Shown: positions 43,489 through 53,044, numbered from the stretch's first letter. The stretch is 64,000 nucleotides of DNA from DASZCR01 sp964246705 (GCA_964246705.1 CAXTRQ010000009.1:1-64000); one strand, 5' to 3'. Translations and numbers: made by a program. Notes: generated by a model from the sequence alone, not told the origin.

Positions 43489-44850
43489 ATGTTCGACCGA
43501 CAAACAGAACAGATTGCACAAATGTTTGAGGACGCGCGCGCCTCCACTCTCCGTCTTTTCGACATGGCGCGCGAAGAGGCTGTGCTGCACGAAAGCCCCG
43601 GCTTCGGCTTTCGCCCGATCATCTGGCATCTGGCGCACATCGGAGTTTTTGAATCCTACTGGCTGCTGCAAAAGCTGCGCGGCGAGAACTCGCCCGACGC
43701 GCGCTACGAACGCATCTTCGATCCTATCAACACGCCGCGCGAAGCCTCGAAGAACTTACCCGCGCGCCGCGAGATGGAAGGCTATCTCGCACGCGTGCGC
43801 GACCGCGTGCGGCGTGTGCTCGGAGAGACGCGCTTTCGTGAAGACCAACCGCTGCTCCGTGATGGCTATGTCTTTCATCTCGTCATCGAACATGAACGCC
43901 AGCATCAGGAAACGCTCTGCTATCTGCTGCAAATGCTCGACCCGTCGAAGAAGACGCGCCCCGCCGCAAGGCATTCACGCGAGCAACTCGAAAGCAGCGC
44001 GCGCGCGACGGACATCCATGCCGAGACCGCGCCGACCGACGAATCCGGGATGGTTAGTGTTCCCGCTGGCTTCTTCGAGATGGGCGCGCACGGCGCAGGT
44101 TTTGTCTATGACAACGAGCGCCCCGCGCATACCGTCTTCGTGCCCGCCTTCAAGATTGACCGGCTGCTGACGACCAATGAAGAGTACGCGCGCTTTATCG
44201 CGGAAGGCGGCTACGAGCGGCGCGAATTTTGGAGCGCGGAGGGCTGGCAGTGGCGCGAGAAAGAGCATTGGACGCAGCCGCTCTATTGGTCGCGCGCGGG
44301 CGACGCGGAGGGCAACGCCGACGGCGTGTGGAGCGTGCAACAAATGTTTGAAAGCGGTGGGTTAGAGCCACGCCATCCCGTGACGGGCGTTAGTTGGTAC
44401 GAGGCCGAAGCCTACGCGCGTTTCATTAGAAAGCGGCTGCCGACGGAGGCCGAGTGGGAGAAGGCCGCGTCGTGGGACGCCTCGCGCGGCGTGCGACGAC
44501 GCTACGCGTGGGGCGACGTGGAGCCGACCGCGACGCTCACAAGTTTCGATCTGGCGTGCTGGGGCACGACTCCGGTCGGGAGTTTTCCGGCGGGCGCGAG
44601 TGCCTACGGCTGTCTCGATATGACGGGGAACGTCTGGGAATGGACGAATACCGCTTTCGACGGCTTCAGAGGCTTCGAGCCGTTCCCCTACCCGGAATAT
44701 TCGCAAGAGTGGTTTGACGGCGACCATCGCGTTCTCAAGGGCGGTTCGTGGGCCACCGGCGCATCCGTGCTGCGCACCTCTTTCCGCAATTTCTTCCGCC
44801 GTCAATTTCGCATCGGCTTCGCGGGCATCCGTTGCGCGCTCGACGATTGA
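43489..44850 (+). CDS. egtB: Ergothioneine sulfoxide synthase
   Basis: About 454 aa. Non-haem iron enzyme joining hercynine and gamma-Glu-Cys (or Cys) with oxygen. N-terminal DinB-like domain with iron ligands in IIWHLAHIGVFE and EHERQHQET; C-terminal FGE-sulfatase domain with VSVPAGFFEMGA, RLPTEAEWEKAA, GNVWEWT, LKGGSWAT and FRIGFAGIR. ATG 43489 is preferred; the open frame upstream to 43384 is not conserved. A TATAAT at 43392-43397 is a likely -10, but no good -35 is seen. Divergent from egtD-egtA with about 200 bases between. Confidence 0.95.
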   Translation: MFDRQTEQIAQMFEDARASTLRLFDMAREEAVLHESPGFGFRPIIWHLAHIGVFESYWLLQKLRGENSPDARYERIFDPINTPREASKNLPARREMEGYLARVRDRVRRVLGETRFREDQPLLRDGYVFHLVIEHERQHQETLCYLLQMLDPSKKTRPAARHSREQLESSARATDIHAETAPTDESGMVSVPAGFFEMGAHGAGFVYDNERPAHTVFVPAFKIDRLLTTNEEYARFIAEGGYERREFWSAEGWQWREKEHWTQPLYWSRAGDAEGNADGVWSVQQMFESGGLEPRHPVTGVSWYEAEAYARFIRKRLPTEAEWEKAASWDASRGVRRRYAWGDVEPTATLTSFDLACWGTTPVGSFPAGASAYGCLDMTGNVWEWTNTAFDGFRGFEPFPYPEYSQEWFDGDHRVLKGGSWATGASVLRTSFRNFFRRQFRIGFAGIRCALDD

Positions 44851-44972
44851 AGAAGGGTTTTACAGGGTATTCAGACGATGACGCTTAATAATGTGTGTGA
44901 ACTTTGCCGCCGCGCGCGACGTAACCTCTGCACAGGCGCGGTTGATACTCTATCCTCTAAGTGAGATTTTCG

Positions 44973-45491
44973 ATGCACTGTCCAAAATGCGGCCAGCAAC
45001 AAGTTTCTGAAGAGGTGCGCTTCTGTTCGCGCTGCGGTTTTCTGCTCGAAGGCGTGACGAAACTCATTGCAAGCAACGGCGTGCTCCCCGTCTTTATCCG
45101 CGAACAGGTCGCGCCGACGGGCGAGCGGACGCCCAAGCAGAGAGGCATGAGGCGGGGCGCGAAATTCGTGTTTTGGAGCGTGGTGATTATGCCCATCATT
45201 ATTGCGATGAGCGTTGCCTCCGATTCGCCCGGCCCGTTGGTCATTCCCTTCATAATTTTTACCATCGGCTTAATGCAAATTTTGTATCCGCTGCTTTTCG
45301 GTGAAGAACTGCTGCCTCCTCGACGCGGAAAGAAAGCGCCCGCAGAGATGGCGGGATTGCCGGGCGAGCGCGGTGCGCTGCCCCCTTCGCAGGGTGCGCC
45401 CCTCTTTTCACCGCGCACGAACACGGCTGAAATGGTTCAACCTCCGACCAGCGTGACCGAGCACACGACGCGGTTGCTCAAAGACGAGTAA
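44973..45491 (+). CDS. Zinc-ribbon membrane protein
   Basis: About 172 aa. Starts MHCPKCGQQQVSEEVRFCSRCGFLL, a zinc ribbon with two CxxC pairs, then two hydrophobic segments (FVFWSVVIMPIIIAM, LVIPFIIFTIGLMQILYPLLF) and a Pro-rich cytoplasmic or periplasmic tail. ATG 44973 begins right at the ribbon; GTG 44961 also possible. Such zinc_ribbon_2 membrane proteins are widespread and uncharacterised. Precedes the two permease genes by 127 bases. Confidence 0.8.
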   Translation: MHCPKCGQQQVSEEVRFCSRCGFLLEGVTKLIASNGVLPVFIREQVAPTGERTPKQRGMRRGAKFVFWSVVIMPIIIAMSVASDSPGPLVIPFIIFTIGLMQILYPLLFGEELLPPRRGKKAPAEMAGLPGERGALPPSQGAPLFSPRTNTAEMVQPPTSVTEHTTRLLKDE

Positions 45492-45618
45492 GCTTTTCAG
45501 TTAAACCCGCCAAGTATTTCTAAACCTTGTTCGCCGCCCGCGCGTATAGCCAGTGTCCCGGCGGAAGTTTGTCCCTCGACGCGCGGCGGCGGCGCTCGTC
45601 TCCCGCACCTAATCTCTT

Positions 45619-46863
45619 ATGAAAAGATTCTATACCTTCTATTCCGACGCCGCGCGCATCGCCCTCCAATCAATTTTTGCGCACAAGCTGCGCGCGTTTC
45701 TGACGCTCATCGGAATCATCATCGGCGTCTCGTCGGTTGTCGTCGTCGGCGCGGCCATCAGCGGCTTAAACACCTACGTCGTGCAGAAGGTGACGGCTGT
45801 CCTCGGCGTCAACCATTTTATGATCGCGCGCATGGCGCATCAGGGCGAGATGACCGAGGACGACTGGGAGAAGATGAACCGGCGCAACAAGCGGCTCGAA
45901 ATCGAAGATTACGAATGGGTGCGAGAACAATGCGTCTCGTGCGCGGAGGTCGGCGCGCAGTTGGAGAATCGCATTGACCTCAAGCAGAACGGCGAAGAGT
46001 TGTTCGGCGTCGAGGTCGCGGGCGTGACGGCGAACATGGCCGCGATTGAAGACAAGACGATTGCTGATGGACACTTCATTCTACCGCAGGAGATGGACAC
46101 CGCCGCGATGGTCTGCGTCGTCGGCGACGAAGTGAAAGAGAAGTTTTACCCCGGCGTGAACGCCATCGGCAGGACGATCAACATTCGCGGTCTGCCGATG
46201 CAGATTGTCGGCATCGAAGAGAAACGCGGCTCGATGTTCGGTCAGTCGTTCGACAAGGTTCTTTATATTCCTCTCTCGACTTACAAAAAAATCTTCGGCG
46301 CGCGACAGTCCTTGCAGATTCACGGCAAGGGCGAAGACCCTGAGAAATTTCAGGCCGCGATTGAGGACGCGCGCAACTCTCTACGCAACAAGCATCACTT
46401 GAAGGGTGAAGAAGAAGACGACTTCGGACTCGTCAACACGAGCGATCTGAACAACGAGGTGGACAGTTTCACGGGCGCAATCGCGCTCGTCGTGACGCCG
46501 ATCACCTTAATCTCGCTCGTCGTCGGCGGCATCGTCGTGATGAACATCATGCTCGTCTCCGTCACCGAGCGCACATTTGAGATCGGCCTACGCAAAGCTC
46601 TCGGCGCGACGCGCAAGCAGATGATGGTGCAGTTTTTGATCGAGTCGGCGTGCCTGACTTCATTCGGCGGATTGCTCGGACTGGGGCTGGCGTCTCTGCT
46701 CTCATGGTTGATTGCGGCGACGACGCCGATTCCGATGACGATCACCATCGGTTATATCCTGCTCTCGATTTTCGTTTCGACGGCTATCGGCATGATTGCC
46801 GGAATCTATCCGGCCTTCAAAGCGTCGCGGCTCGACCCGATTATCGCTTTGACGAGAAATTAG
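45619..46863 (+). CDS. MacB/FtsX-type ABC transporter permease (first of tandem pair)
   Basis: 414 aa. N-terminal membrane helix (LTLIGIIIGVSSVVVVGAAI), a periplasmic MacB_PCD domain, then the FtsX domain with three helices and the conserved loop VTERTFEIGLRKALGATRKQMMVQFL. MacB-type transporters do mechanotransmission for lipoprotein, peptide or antibiotic handling. No ATPase domain is fused and none is adjacent. 16 bases before a second, homologous permease, so they probably form a heterodimer. Confidence 0.9.
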   Translation: MKRFYTFYSDAARIALQSIFAHKLRAFLTLIGIIIGVSSVVVVGAAISGLNTYVVQKVTAVLGVNHFMIARMAHQGEMTEDDWEKMNRRNKRLEIEDYEWVREQCVSCAEVGAQLENRIDLKQNGEELFGVEVAGVTANMAAIEDKTIADGHFILPQEMDTAAMVCVVGDEVKEKFYPGVNAIGRTINIRGLPMQIVGIEEKRGSMFGQSFDKVLYIPLSTYKKIFGARQSLQIHGKGEDPEKFQAAIEDARNSLRNKHHLKGEEEDDFGLVNTSDLNNEVDSFTGAIALVVTPITLISLVVGGIVVMNIMLVSVTERTFEIGLRKALGATRKQMMVQFLIESACLTSFGGLLGLGLASLLSWLIAATTPIPMTITIGYILLSIFVSTAIGMIAGIYPAFKASRLDPIIALTRN

Positions 46864-46879
46864 AGAGGTACAAAAAGCC

Positions 46880-48145
46880 GTGAAGCTTTTACGTCTGCCC
46901 GCCTTCATCCCCAAAGAAATCTTCGCGATGGCGCTCGACAGCATTCGGGCGCACAAGTTCCGCAGCTTTCTCACCGTCCTCGGCATCGTCATCGGCGTCA
47001 CCACGGCGATCACGATTGCGTCAATTCTGACCGGCCTGCGCGGCAGCATCGTGCAGATGATCGAGGAGTACGGCACTAACAACATCTACGCTTTTCACCT
47101 CACGACGGGGCCGAGCGTCGGCCCGCGCGACGCCGCCGAACGCCAGCGCAAGCCTCTAACGGAAGCCGACGCCGAAGCTATCCGGCGCGGCGCGCCAGCC
47201 GTCGAAGAGGTCTCGAACGATCTCTTCGTTTCGTGGTGGGACAGCACCATCAGCTATCAGGGAAAAAACTATCGTCGCGGGCAGATGGAGGGCGTCTCGG
47301 CCAGCTACCAGCGCACCGCCAACGTCTCCGTGCGCGACGGGCGGTTCATCACCGACGCCGACGACCAGCAACGCCGCGACGTGATGGTTATCGGCGTCAA
47401 CATCGCCGATGCGCTGTTTCCCGGCCAGCAGAATAATATTGTCGGCACTGAGGTCAAACTCGGCGGCAAGCCCTTTGAGATTATCGGCGTGCTGGAGAAA
47501 AGAAAGAGCGGTTTTTTCGGCGAGAACGACGAGGACAATTCAATCTACATTCCCTACCGCACGGCGCATAAGGTTTCGCCGGGCAGCGAATGGATGATGA
47601 TTGTGATTCGCGCGCGGAGCGGCCAGCTTCCCGCCGCGCTCGATCAGGTGGAAGAGATTTTAAGGCGGCAGCGTAACGTCGGATTCAACGAGCCGAACAA
47701 TTTCGATTTAGGGACAGCCGATAAGATCGTCAGCCAGTTCGATAGCATCACGGCGATGATGGGCATCATCGCCATCGCTATCTCTTCGGTCGGCTTGATG
47801 GTCGGCGGCATCGGCGTGATGAACATCATGCTCGTCTCCGTCACCGAGCGCACACAGGAGATCGGCGTCCGCAAGGCCATCGGCGCGCGGCGCAAAGACA
47901 TCGTTCGGCAATTCCTCTACGAAGCGATGACGCTGACCTTCTTCGGCGGCGTCCTCGGCGTGTTGCTCGCCATCGCCATCAGCCAGATTATCCTTCTGCT
48001 CATTCCATCGCTTCCCGCCTCGATTCCACTGTGGGCGGTATTGACCGGCCTCATCGTCTCCATCGGCGTCGGCCTCGTCTTCGGCGTCTGGCCCGCCCGC
48101 AAAGCGTCGAGGCTCGACCCGATTGAATGCCTGCGCTACGAATAA
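46880..48145 (+). CDS. MacB/FtsX-type ABC transporter permease (second of tandem pair)
   Basis: 421 aa, GTG 46880 with AGAGAGG upstream. Same fold as its neighbour: FLTVLGIVIGVTTAITIASIL, MacB_PCD domain, then VTERTQEIGVRKAIGARRKDIVRQFL in the FtsX part. The two are related but not recent copies. A nucleotide-binding subunit must be elsewhere in the genome. The gene ends against a palindrome shared with the convergent DUF885 gene. Confidence 0.9.
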   Translation: MKLLRLPAFIPKEIFAMALDSIRAHKFRSFLTVLGIVIGVTTAITIASILTGLRGSIVQMIEEYGTNNIYAFHLTTGPSVGPRDAAERQRKPLTEADAEAIRRGAPAVEEVSNDLFVSWWDSTISYQGKNYRRGQMEGVSASYQRTANVSVRDGRFITDADDQQRRDVMVIGVNIADALFPGQQNNIVGTEVKLGGKPFEIIGVLEKRKSGFFGENDEDNSIYIPYRTAHKVSPGSEWMMIVIRARSGQLPAALDQVEEILRRQRNVGFNEPNNFDLGTADKIVSQFDSITAMMGIIAIAISSVGLMVGGIGVMNIMLVSVTERTQEIGVRKAIGARRKDIVRQFLYEAMTLTFFGGVLGVLLAIAISQIILLLIPSLPASIPLWAVLTGLIVSIGVGLVFGVWPARKASRLDPIECLRYE

Positions 48146-48181
48146 ACCGGGAACTTAAGACATGGATAGACAGGATAAAAG

Positions 48182-48246
48182 AAACGCCGCAACGATGCAC
48201 AGACGTATATTTTGTGCTTAGTTCATCGTTCATTGTTGCGGCGTTT
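48182..48246. terminator. Bidirectional terminator-like palindrome
   Basis: AAACGCCGCAAC (48182-48193) / GTTGCGGCGTTT (48235-48246), 12 bp perfect; outer flanks GGATAGACAGGATAAA and TTTATCCTGCCATCCTGTCC pair as well, imperfectly. Between convergent genes. Confidence 0.65.
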
Positions 48247-48294
48247 ATCGTTTCTTCTTTATCCTGCCATCCTGTCCATTCATGTTAACTAACT

Positions 48295-50280
48295 TTACTT
48301 TTTCTGTATCTCCCGCAAAAGCTCGTCGCGGAAATAGCCAGAGGGAATCGTGCCCTGTTTCATGAACAGGAGGTGGAACGCTTTGGGCGAAAATCCATCG
48401 CCGAAGGTGCGTGCGGCCTCTGTGCGGAGGGCGTAGATTTGGTCTCTGCCGAGGCGGTAGGTGATGGCCTGTGTCGGCCATTTGGAGTAGCGGAAGATGG
48501 CGCGCTCGGAAGATTCGCAACTCGCTTTTTTGGCAGGATTCGGAGTGCCCGCGCCGTCGCATGTGCCCGGCTGAAAATCAACAATCTCTGAGAAGAGATT
48601 GACGGCTTCGTTGTAGGTCATGCGTCCGGTGTGGATGCCTGTGTCCACTCTCACGCGCAGGTCACGATAGAGTTTGCCTTGCAGTTGATAGAACTTTTCC
48701 TCGGGCGTGTAGAAGCCGTCGGGCGCGCCCGGCTGCGGCTCTGCCATCAGAGCTTCGGCGTAGAGCGCCCAACCTTCGGCGGCCATCGAGTCTTCCCACA
48801 TCGAGGAAGAATCTTCGACCGCGCCGGGCGTCAACCAGCGCACGGGCGCAATCCCGTCGCGGAATTGGGTCATCACTTTGTAGTGCCAGTCGTGGCCGGG
48901 AAAGCCTTCGTGCGCGGCGAGGTCGGCGAGCGAATCGCGATTATTGGATTTCAGAGCCTCGATGTTATTGTCGGTCGGCGTGACGTAGAAGCGACCGACG
49001 CCGCTGTTCTTAAAGGGCGGCGCGGGATAGTAAGCCGCGCCGTCAATCGAAGCGCGCAGGGGCGGCGGCGTCTCCACCACGTCGAGTTTGTAATCGGCGG
49101 GCACGTCAAACAGTCCCGTCCGTCGCGCGTAGTCGACGACGCGCACGGACGCATCTCGATACCAACCGACCATCTCGGCATCCGTCTTCGGGTAATCTTT
49201 GGAAAGCTCGTCAATGACGGCGCGGACAGCCTCCGCGCCGTCGGTAGGAAGTTTGAGGCCGCGCTTCTCGCCGATCTTGCGCGTGAGTTCAAACATCTCC
49301 GTGCGCGTCGCCTGCACAATCGGCCAAGACTCTTCGTAAAGTTGCGCCGCCGTCTTATCCATCCGCAGATTGTTCCTGAGCGCCCAGTTGTATTCCTCTT
49401 CGCCTAGCGCGTAATGATCGGCGCGAAACTGCTTCTTGATTGTCGGAGCAGACTTTCCATTTTCGTCAAAGAAAGTTCGACTGATGAAAGAATTGAAACT
49501 CCTGTAGGCGACAGCCGCCGCCCCCGCCGCTTCATTGAGTTGTTTGATTAAGTCGTCGTGTTGCGTCCCGGTGGCGATGCGTTCGGCGGCAAGGCCGGGC
49601 AGCGTCGTCTCGAAATACTTCGCGTTGGCCTCGGAAGTATTCAAGCCGTCGCGTTGCAACATCCGCGCGTCGGGCGTGTTGCCGGATTTCACACTGGCGT
49701 CGAGTTGCATCTGCGCGACGATGAGAAACTTAGGGATGGCCTGCACGCGCTTGATGACGAGCGACCATTCTTCCGGCGCGCCGTAGGTCTTATCGCCCGT
49801 CTGCGTCATGCCTTGCAGTTGCCAGTCGAGCGCGCGGAAGGGTTCGCCAACGTATGTGTCAAGCGCGCGTTCCTGATAGCGGCGCACCTGATGTTGGTGG
49901 AGTTGAAAACTGATCTGCGCGAGCGCCACATCACGATCAATACGGCGCGTAGGCGAAAGAGTGTTCGGGTCAATCGCCTCGAACGCTTTTTGCGAATCGG
50001 TGAGCCAGCGGTCTTCAGCTTCGAGAGCCGCCGCTGAATAATCGCGCAACGTCCCGTCCACCTCGCGGAGCGTCGGGTCGAGTCCCGCGCCGCCGAGATA
50101 AGTATTGACGGTCGGGTTGCGCCGTAAAAACTCGACGACATACTTATCGTGCGCAGCTTTGAAGGCCGGATCGCCGCCCGATGCCGACGCGTTCGCGTCC
50201 GCATTGTTGTTAGCTTGTTGAGTCGGTTGGGAGATGCAGCCGCACATCATGATTGCCAGAAGCAGGGAAAGTTTTTTCAT
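48295..50280 (-). CDS. DUF885 family lipoprotein, putative metallohydrolase
   Basis: 661 aa. Lipoprotein signal MKKLSLLLAIMMCGC, followed by an Asn/Ala-rich linker. The body is alpha-helical with the family motif LAAHEGFPGHDWHYKVM, which supplies HExxxxH-type metal ligands, and EGWALYAEALM. DUF885 proteins are related to M2/M3-like peptidases but mostly uncharacterised. Predicted to be anchored to the envelope. Divergent from the small gene at 50468. Confidence 0.9.
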   Translation of the reverse strand: MKKLSLLLAIMMCGCISQPTQQANNNADANASASGGDPAFKAAHDKYVVEFLRRNPTVNTYLGGAGLDPTLREVDGTLRDYSAAALEAEDRWLTDSQKAFEAIDPNTLSPTRRIDRDVALAQISFQLHQHQVRRYQERALDTYVGEPFRALDWQLQGMTQTGDKTYGAPEEWSLVIKRVQAIPKFLIVAQMQLDASVKSGNTPDARMLQRDGLNTSEANAKYFETTLPGLAAERIATGTQHDDLIKQLNEAAGAAAVAYRSFNSFISRTFFDENGKSAPTIKKQFRADHYALGEEEYNWALRNNLRMDKTAAQLYEESWPIVQATRTEMFELTRKIGEKRGLKLPTDGAEAVRAVIDELSKDYPKTDAEMVGWYRDASVRVVDYARRTGLFDVPADYKLDVVETPPPLRASIDGAAYYPAPPFKNSGVGRFYVTPTDNNIEALKSNNRDSLADLAAHEGFPGHDWHYKVMTQFRDGIAPVRWLTPGAVEDSSSMWEDSMAAEGWALYAEALMAEPQPGAPDGFYTPEEKFYQLQGKLYRDLRVRVDTGIHTGRMTYNEAVNLFSEIVDFQPGTCDGAGTPNPAKKASCESSERAIFRYSKWPTQAITYRLGRDQIYALRTEAARTFGDGFSPKAFHLLFMKQGTIPSGYFRDELLREIQKK

Positions 50281-50467
50281 TTCGTTCTCTCAGGTGTGAT
50301 GTCAGACAACTCTTGTCGAGCAGATTAACGCCGCGCGTCCGCGACTAGCAAGCGCGCCGCAACTTAAGAACGATTTAAGATTGCCGGTTTGGCGTTCGCC
50401 CTCGTCCTCTATTACACTTCTGCGCAGATCGAAAAATTCCATCTGCGATTGCGAGCGAGAAGCTTTG

Positions 50468-50701
50468 ATGAATGAACTTGCCGGAAAGCTCTGGGCGGTA
50501 ATCAGCGAGCGCGGTTGCGAAGCGTCGAGCCTCGCCTACATGGAAGCCGCGCAACTCGTCAGCAGGCTGCGAATCGAGAAAATCTCCGGCCTCTGCGTCG
50601 TCACCGCAGCGGCAGCCCAACGGCTCAAACAACCGCAGTCCGGCAACGGTCAAAGTCCGTCTGCTCTAAGTCCCTCCCAAACGAAAGCCCGCGAGCCGTA
50701 A
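50468..50701 (+). CDS. Small conserved-looking hypothetical protein
   Basis: About 77 aa: MNELAGKLWAVISERGCEA then YMEAAQLVSRLRIEKISGL and CVVTAAAAQRL. Predicted helix-rich with a short beta element, no signal peptide. The ATG 50468 is preferred over the frame start at 50381, which is not protein-like. Family not recognised with certainty. Lies between the divergent DUF885 gene and the convergent EEP gene. Confidence 0.6.
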   Translation: MNELAGKLWAVISERGCEASSLAYMEAAQLVSRLRIEKISGLCVVTAAAAQRLKQPQSGNGQSPSALSPSQTKAREP

Positions 50702-50731
50702 AGTTAAAAACTCTTAGAAGCTAAATACGTT

Positions 50732-51493
50732 TCAATTCTCCTCCAAGCGAAAGTCTGCAACGAGCGGCAGATGGTCAGAGGCGACGAGCGCCGTGAGGCT
50801 CTTGTGGAGCACGAGGCGTTCAAGTTTGAGCGCGGGATCATAGTAGATGTGATCGAGGTGCAGCAGCGGGAACGCCCCCGGATAGGTTCTCGCGCTGCGT
50901 AGATAGCGGCGCACGTCGGCGCTCCGGAGTTCTTCGCCGAGCAGGCGCGAAGCCAAGCCGTGCGTCCACTCGTTGAAATCGCCGAGCACAATGCGCGCGC
51001 CCCGCAGTTCGTCGTTCTTCAGGATGATTTCGCCGACCAGCTTGCGTCCCTGATGCCGCCGCTCTGTGAAAGCCGTGCCGAGATGAACGTTAAAAAGATG
51101 AAGGAGCACGGATGTGCCGCTCTGCGTCTCCAGTTCGACATCGGCGCGCAGACAGCCGCGCGGCTCGCGCCAGCGCCAAGTGATGTCGTAGTTGCAGACG
51201 TGCTTTAAGGGATAGCGGCTGAGCAGCACGTTACCGTACGCGCCGCCCTGATGCCGACGATTCTCACCGAGATGATAATTAAAACCGAGTTCTCCGGCGA
51301 GAAAGCGTGCCTGATGTTGTTCGTGCGCTCCGTCCTCGACGCTGACAACTTCTTGCAGCGCGATGATGTCGGCATCAACTTCGCGCAACACTTGTGCGAT
51401 CCGACCCGGTCGCACGCGCCGGTCAAGCCCCTGACACTTGTGCACGTTGTAGGTCGCAATACGAACGGTGCGAACAGTGCGCCTCTTGTCCAT
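50732..51493 (-). CDS. Endonuclease/exonuclease/phosphatase (EEP) family protein
   Basis: About 253 aa. EEP fold motifs: RIATYNVHKCQGLD, DADIIALQEV (metal-binding Glu), FNVHLGTAF, IVLGDFNEW (Asp/Asn), LDHIYYDP and ASDHLPLVADF (terminal His). It could act on phospholipid head groups, nucleic acid or phosphodiesters; the downstream position after a PLD gene points to phospholipid work. ATG 51493; a GTG at 51502 is equally possible, AAGGAG lying before both. 39 bases after the PLD stop, so co-transcribed. Confidence 0.9.
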   Translation of the reverse strand: MDKRRTVRTVRIATYNVHKCQGLDRRVRPGRIAQVLREVDADIIALQEVVSVEDGAHEQHQARFLAGELGFNYHLGENRRHQGGAYGNVLLSRYPLKHVCNYDITWRWREPRGCLRADVELETQSGTSVLLHLFNVHLGTAFTERRHQGRKLVGEIILKNDELRGARIVLGDFNEWTHGLASRLLGEELRSADVRRYLRSARTYPGAFPLLHLDHIYYDPALKLERLVLHKSLTALVASDHLPLVADFRLEEN

Positions 51494-51532
51494 CTGTAGC
51501 ACGGACTCCTTGCCGAATGTCTCAGCGTATCA

Positions 51533-52831
51533 TTATTGCTGGCGTTCAAGCAGCCGCCCCAACTGCTCGTAAGCGCGCTCGAAGATCGAGCGCTGACGCC
51601 ATTCGTCGTAGGTCACCGCCTGACTTTCGGCGCGGTCGCGCGCAAAATCTTTGGCGACGCGCGCTGCCAGATCGGGGTCGAAAGCAGCGAGGTTGACTTC
51701 GTCGTTCAAGCCGAACGAGCGATTGTCGAAATTGGTCGAGCCGACAACCGACCACACGCCGTCAATGACCATCGTCTTGGCGTGAATCATCGCAGGTTTG
51801 TATTCGTAAATCTTCGCGCCCGCCTTGAGCAGATCGCCGTAGAGTCTCCGGCTCGAAGTCCGCGTCAACAGGTGATCGCTTTTTGCTCCGGGCGCGATAA
51901 TCTCGATTGAGACGCCGCGTTCTCTAATCGCTCTCACCATCTCCTGCCGCGCGCTCCAGTCGGGCAGAAAATAGGGAGTCGTAATAAGTATGCTCTTCTG
52001 CGCCGAGGCGAGCAGCGTTTGAAAGAGCACGCGCGCGCGCGTCGAACCGCCTGCCGAGGGCGAACTGTTGACGATGAGCGCCGAAGATTTGCTCGTTGCT
52101 TCACAGAGAGGAAAAAAATCGCCGCCCGACAAAACCTCGCCAGAGGCTTCAAGCCAGTTTTCGGCAAACGTGCCCTGTATGCTCGCCACGGCGTCGCCCT
52201 CGACGCGAAACATCGTGTCGCGCCAACGCCGGTGTTTCTTTTGCGGCAAAAGCCAGTGGTCGGCAAAGCCCGCGCCGCCGATGAAGCCAACCTTGCCGTC
52301 AATAACAATCAATTCACGGTGCGTGCGATTATTGAGACGCGCCAGCGTCGACCAGTGAAAGCCGTGATACCATGCGACGTGCCCGCCCGCATCGCACAAC
52401 TCTTTCAAGTAGCTATTCCAAGTGGCGAAGCTGCCGATGGCGTCGAGCACCAGACGCACCTCGACGCCCGCGCGTGCGCGTTCCGTCATCGCTTCGACGA
52501 AGCGGCGCGCGACTTCGCCTCTCTGAAAAATGTATGCTTCGAGATTGATGCTATGCTCGGCGGCGCGAATCGCTTGAAGCTCCGCTTCGTAGTAGACCTC
52601 ACCGTTCGTCAGCACCTCGACGCGCGTACACGTATTGATCTTCGCGTCGGTGAGGGCTTCGAGCACGCGTAGGAACGCGTCGGAATCGAGCGCGCATGGC
52701 GGAGGCGTCGAGATTTTATAATTAAGGCCGGGTTCAAACAGCGCGAGAAAGAGCAAAAAACTTTGCGCGACGATAGCGATCATGGCGACGACGAAAAACG
52801 CCGTCGAGTGTCCGAAGCAGCAACCGTCCAT
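51533..52831 (-). CDS. Phospholipase D/cardiolipin synthase family protein with variant first HKD motif
   Basis: 432 aa. An N-terminal membrane anchor (FFVVAMIAIVAQSFLLFLALF) precedes two PLD domains. The second motif is canonical, MIHAKTMVIDG followed by GSTNFDNRS. The first reads THRELIVIDGKVGFIGG, with Glu in place of the usual Lys of HxKxxxxD. Cardiolipin synthases normally have two full HKD motifs, so activity may be altered or specialised. Operon with the EEP gene. ATG 52831. Confidence 0.88.
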   Translation of the reverse strand: MDGCCFGHSTAFFVVAMIAIVAQSFLLFLALFEPGLNYKISTPPPCALDSDAFLRVLEALTDAKINTCTRVEVLTNGEVYYEAELQAIRAAEHSINLEAYIFQRGEVARRFVEAMTERARAGVEVRLVLDAIGSFATWNSYLKELCDAGGHVAWYHGFHWSTLARLNNRTHRELIVIDGKVGFIGGAGFADHWLLPQKKHRRWRDTMFRVEGDAVASIQGTFAENWLEASGEVLSGGDFFPLCEATSKSSALIVNSSPSAGGSTRARVLFQTLLASAQKSILITTPYFLPDWSARQEMVRAIRERGVSIEIIAPGAKSDHLLTRTSSRRLYGDLLKAGAKIYEYKPAMIHAKTMVIDGVWSVVGSTNFDNRSFGLNDEVNLAAFDPDLAARVAKDFARDRAESQAVTYDEWRQRSIFERAYEQLGRLLERQQ

Positions 52832-52864
52832 AGCTGTTTACCAGTTAACCTCCATCCGACGATC

Positions 52865-52947
52865 TTCCTTTGCGCCTTTGCGGATTTGCGCTAAACACTT
52901 TTTTAACTCACTAAACGAGTTTCGCGAAAAGACGCAAAGAAGACGAG
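52865..52947. repeat. CTTTGCGCCTTTGCG intergenic palindrome
   Basis: CTTTGCGCCTTTGCGGATTT faces TTTCGCGAAAAGACGCAAAG (imperfect), between the aminopeptidase 3' end and the PLD gene start. No gene in the 213-base gap. Confidence 0.6.
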
Positions 52948-53044
52948 TGATGAATTTTTAAACTGTCTGATTCTCAAATGAAAACCGCTCTACCTTAACA
53001 TCGCCGCCCGGACTCCCGCGAAGAAGATGTTAGTCGAAGTTGGA

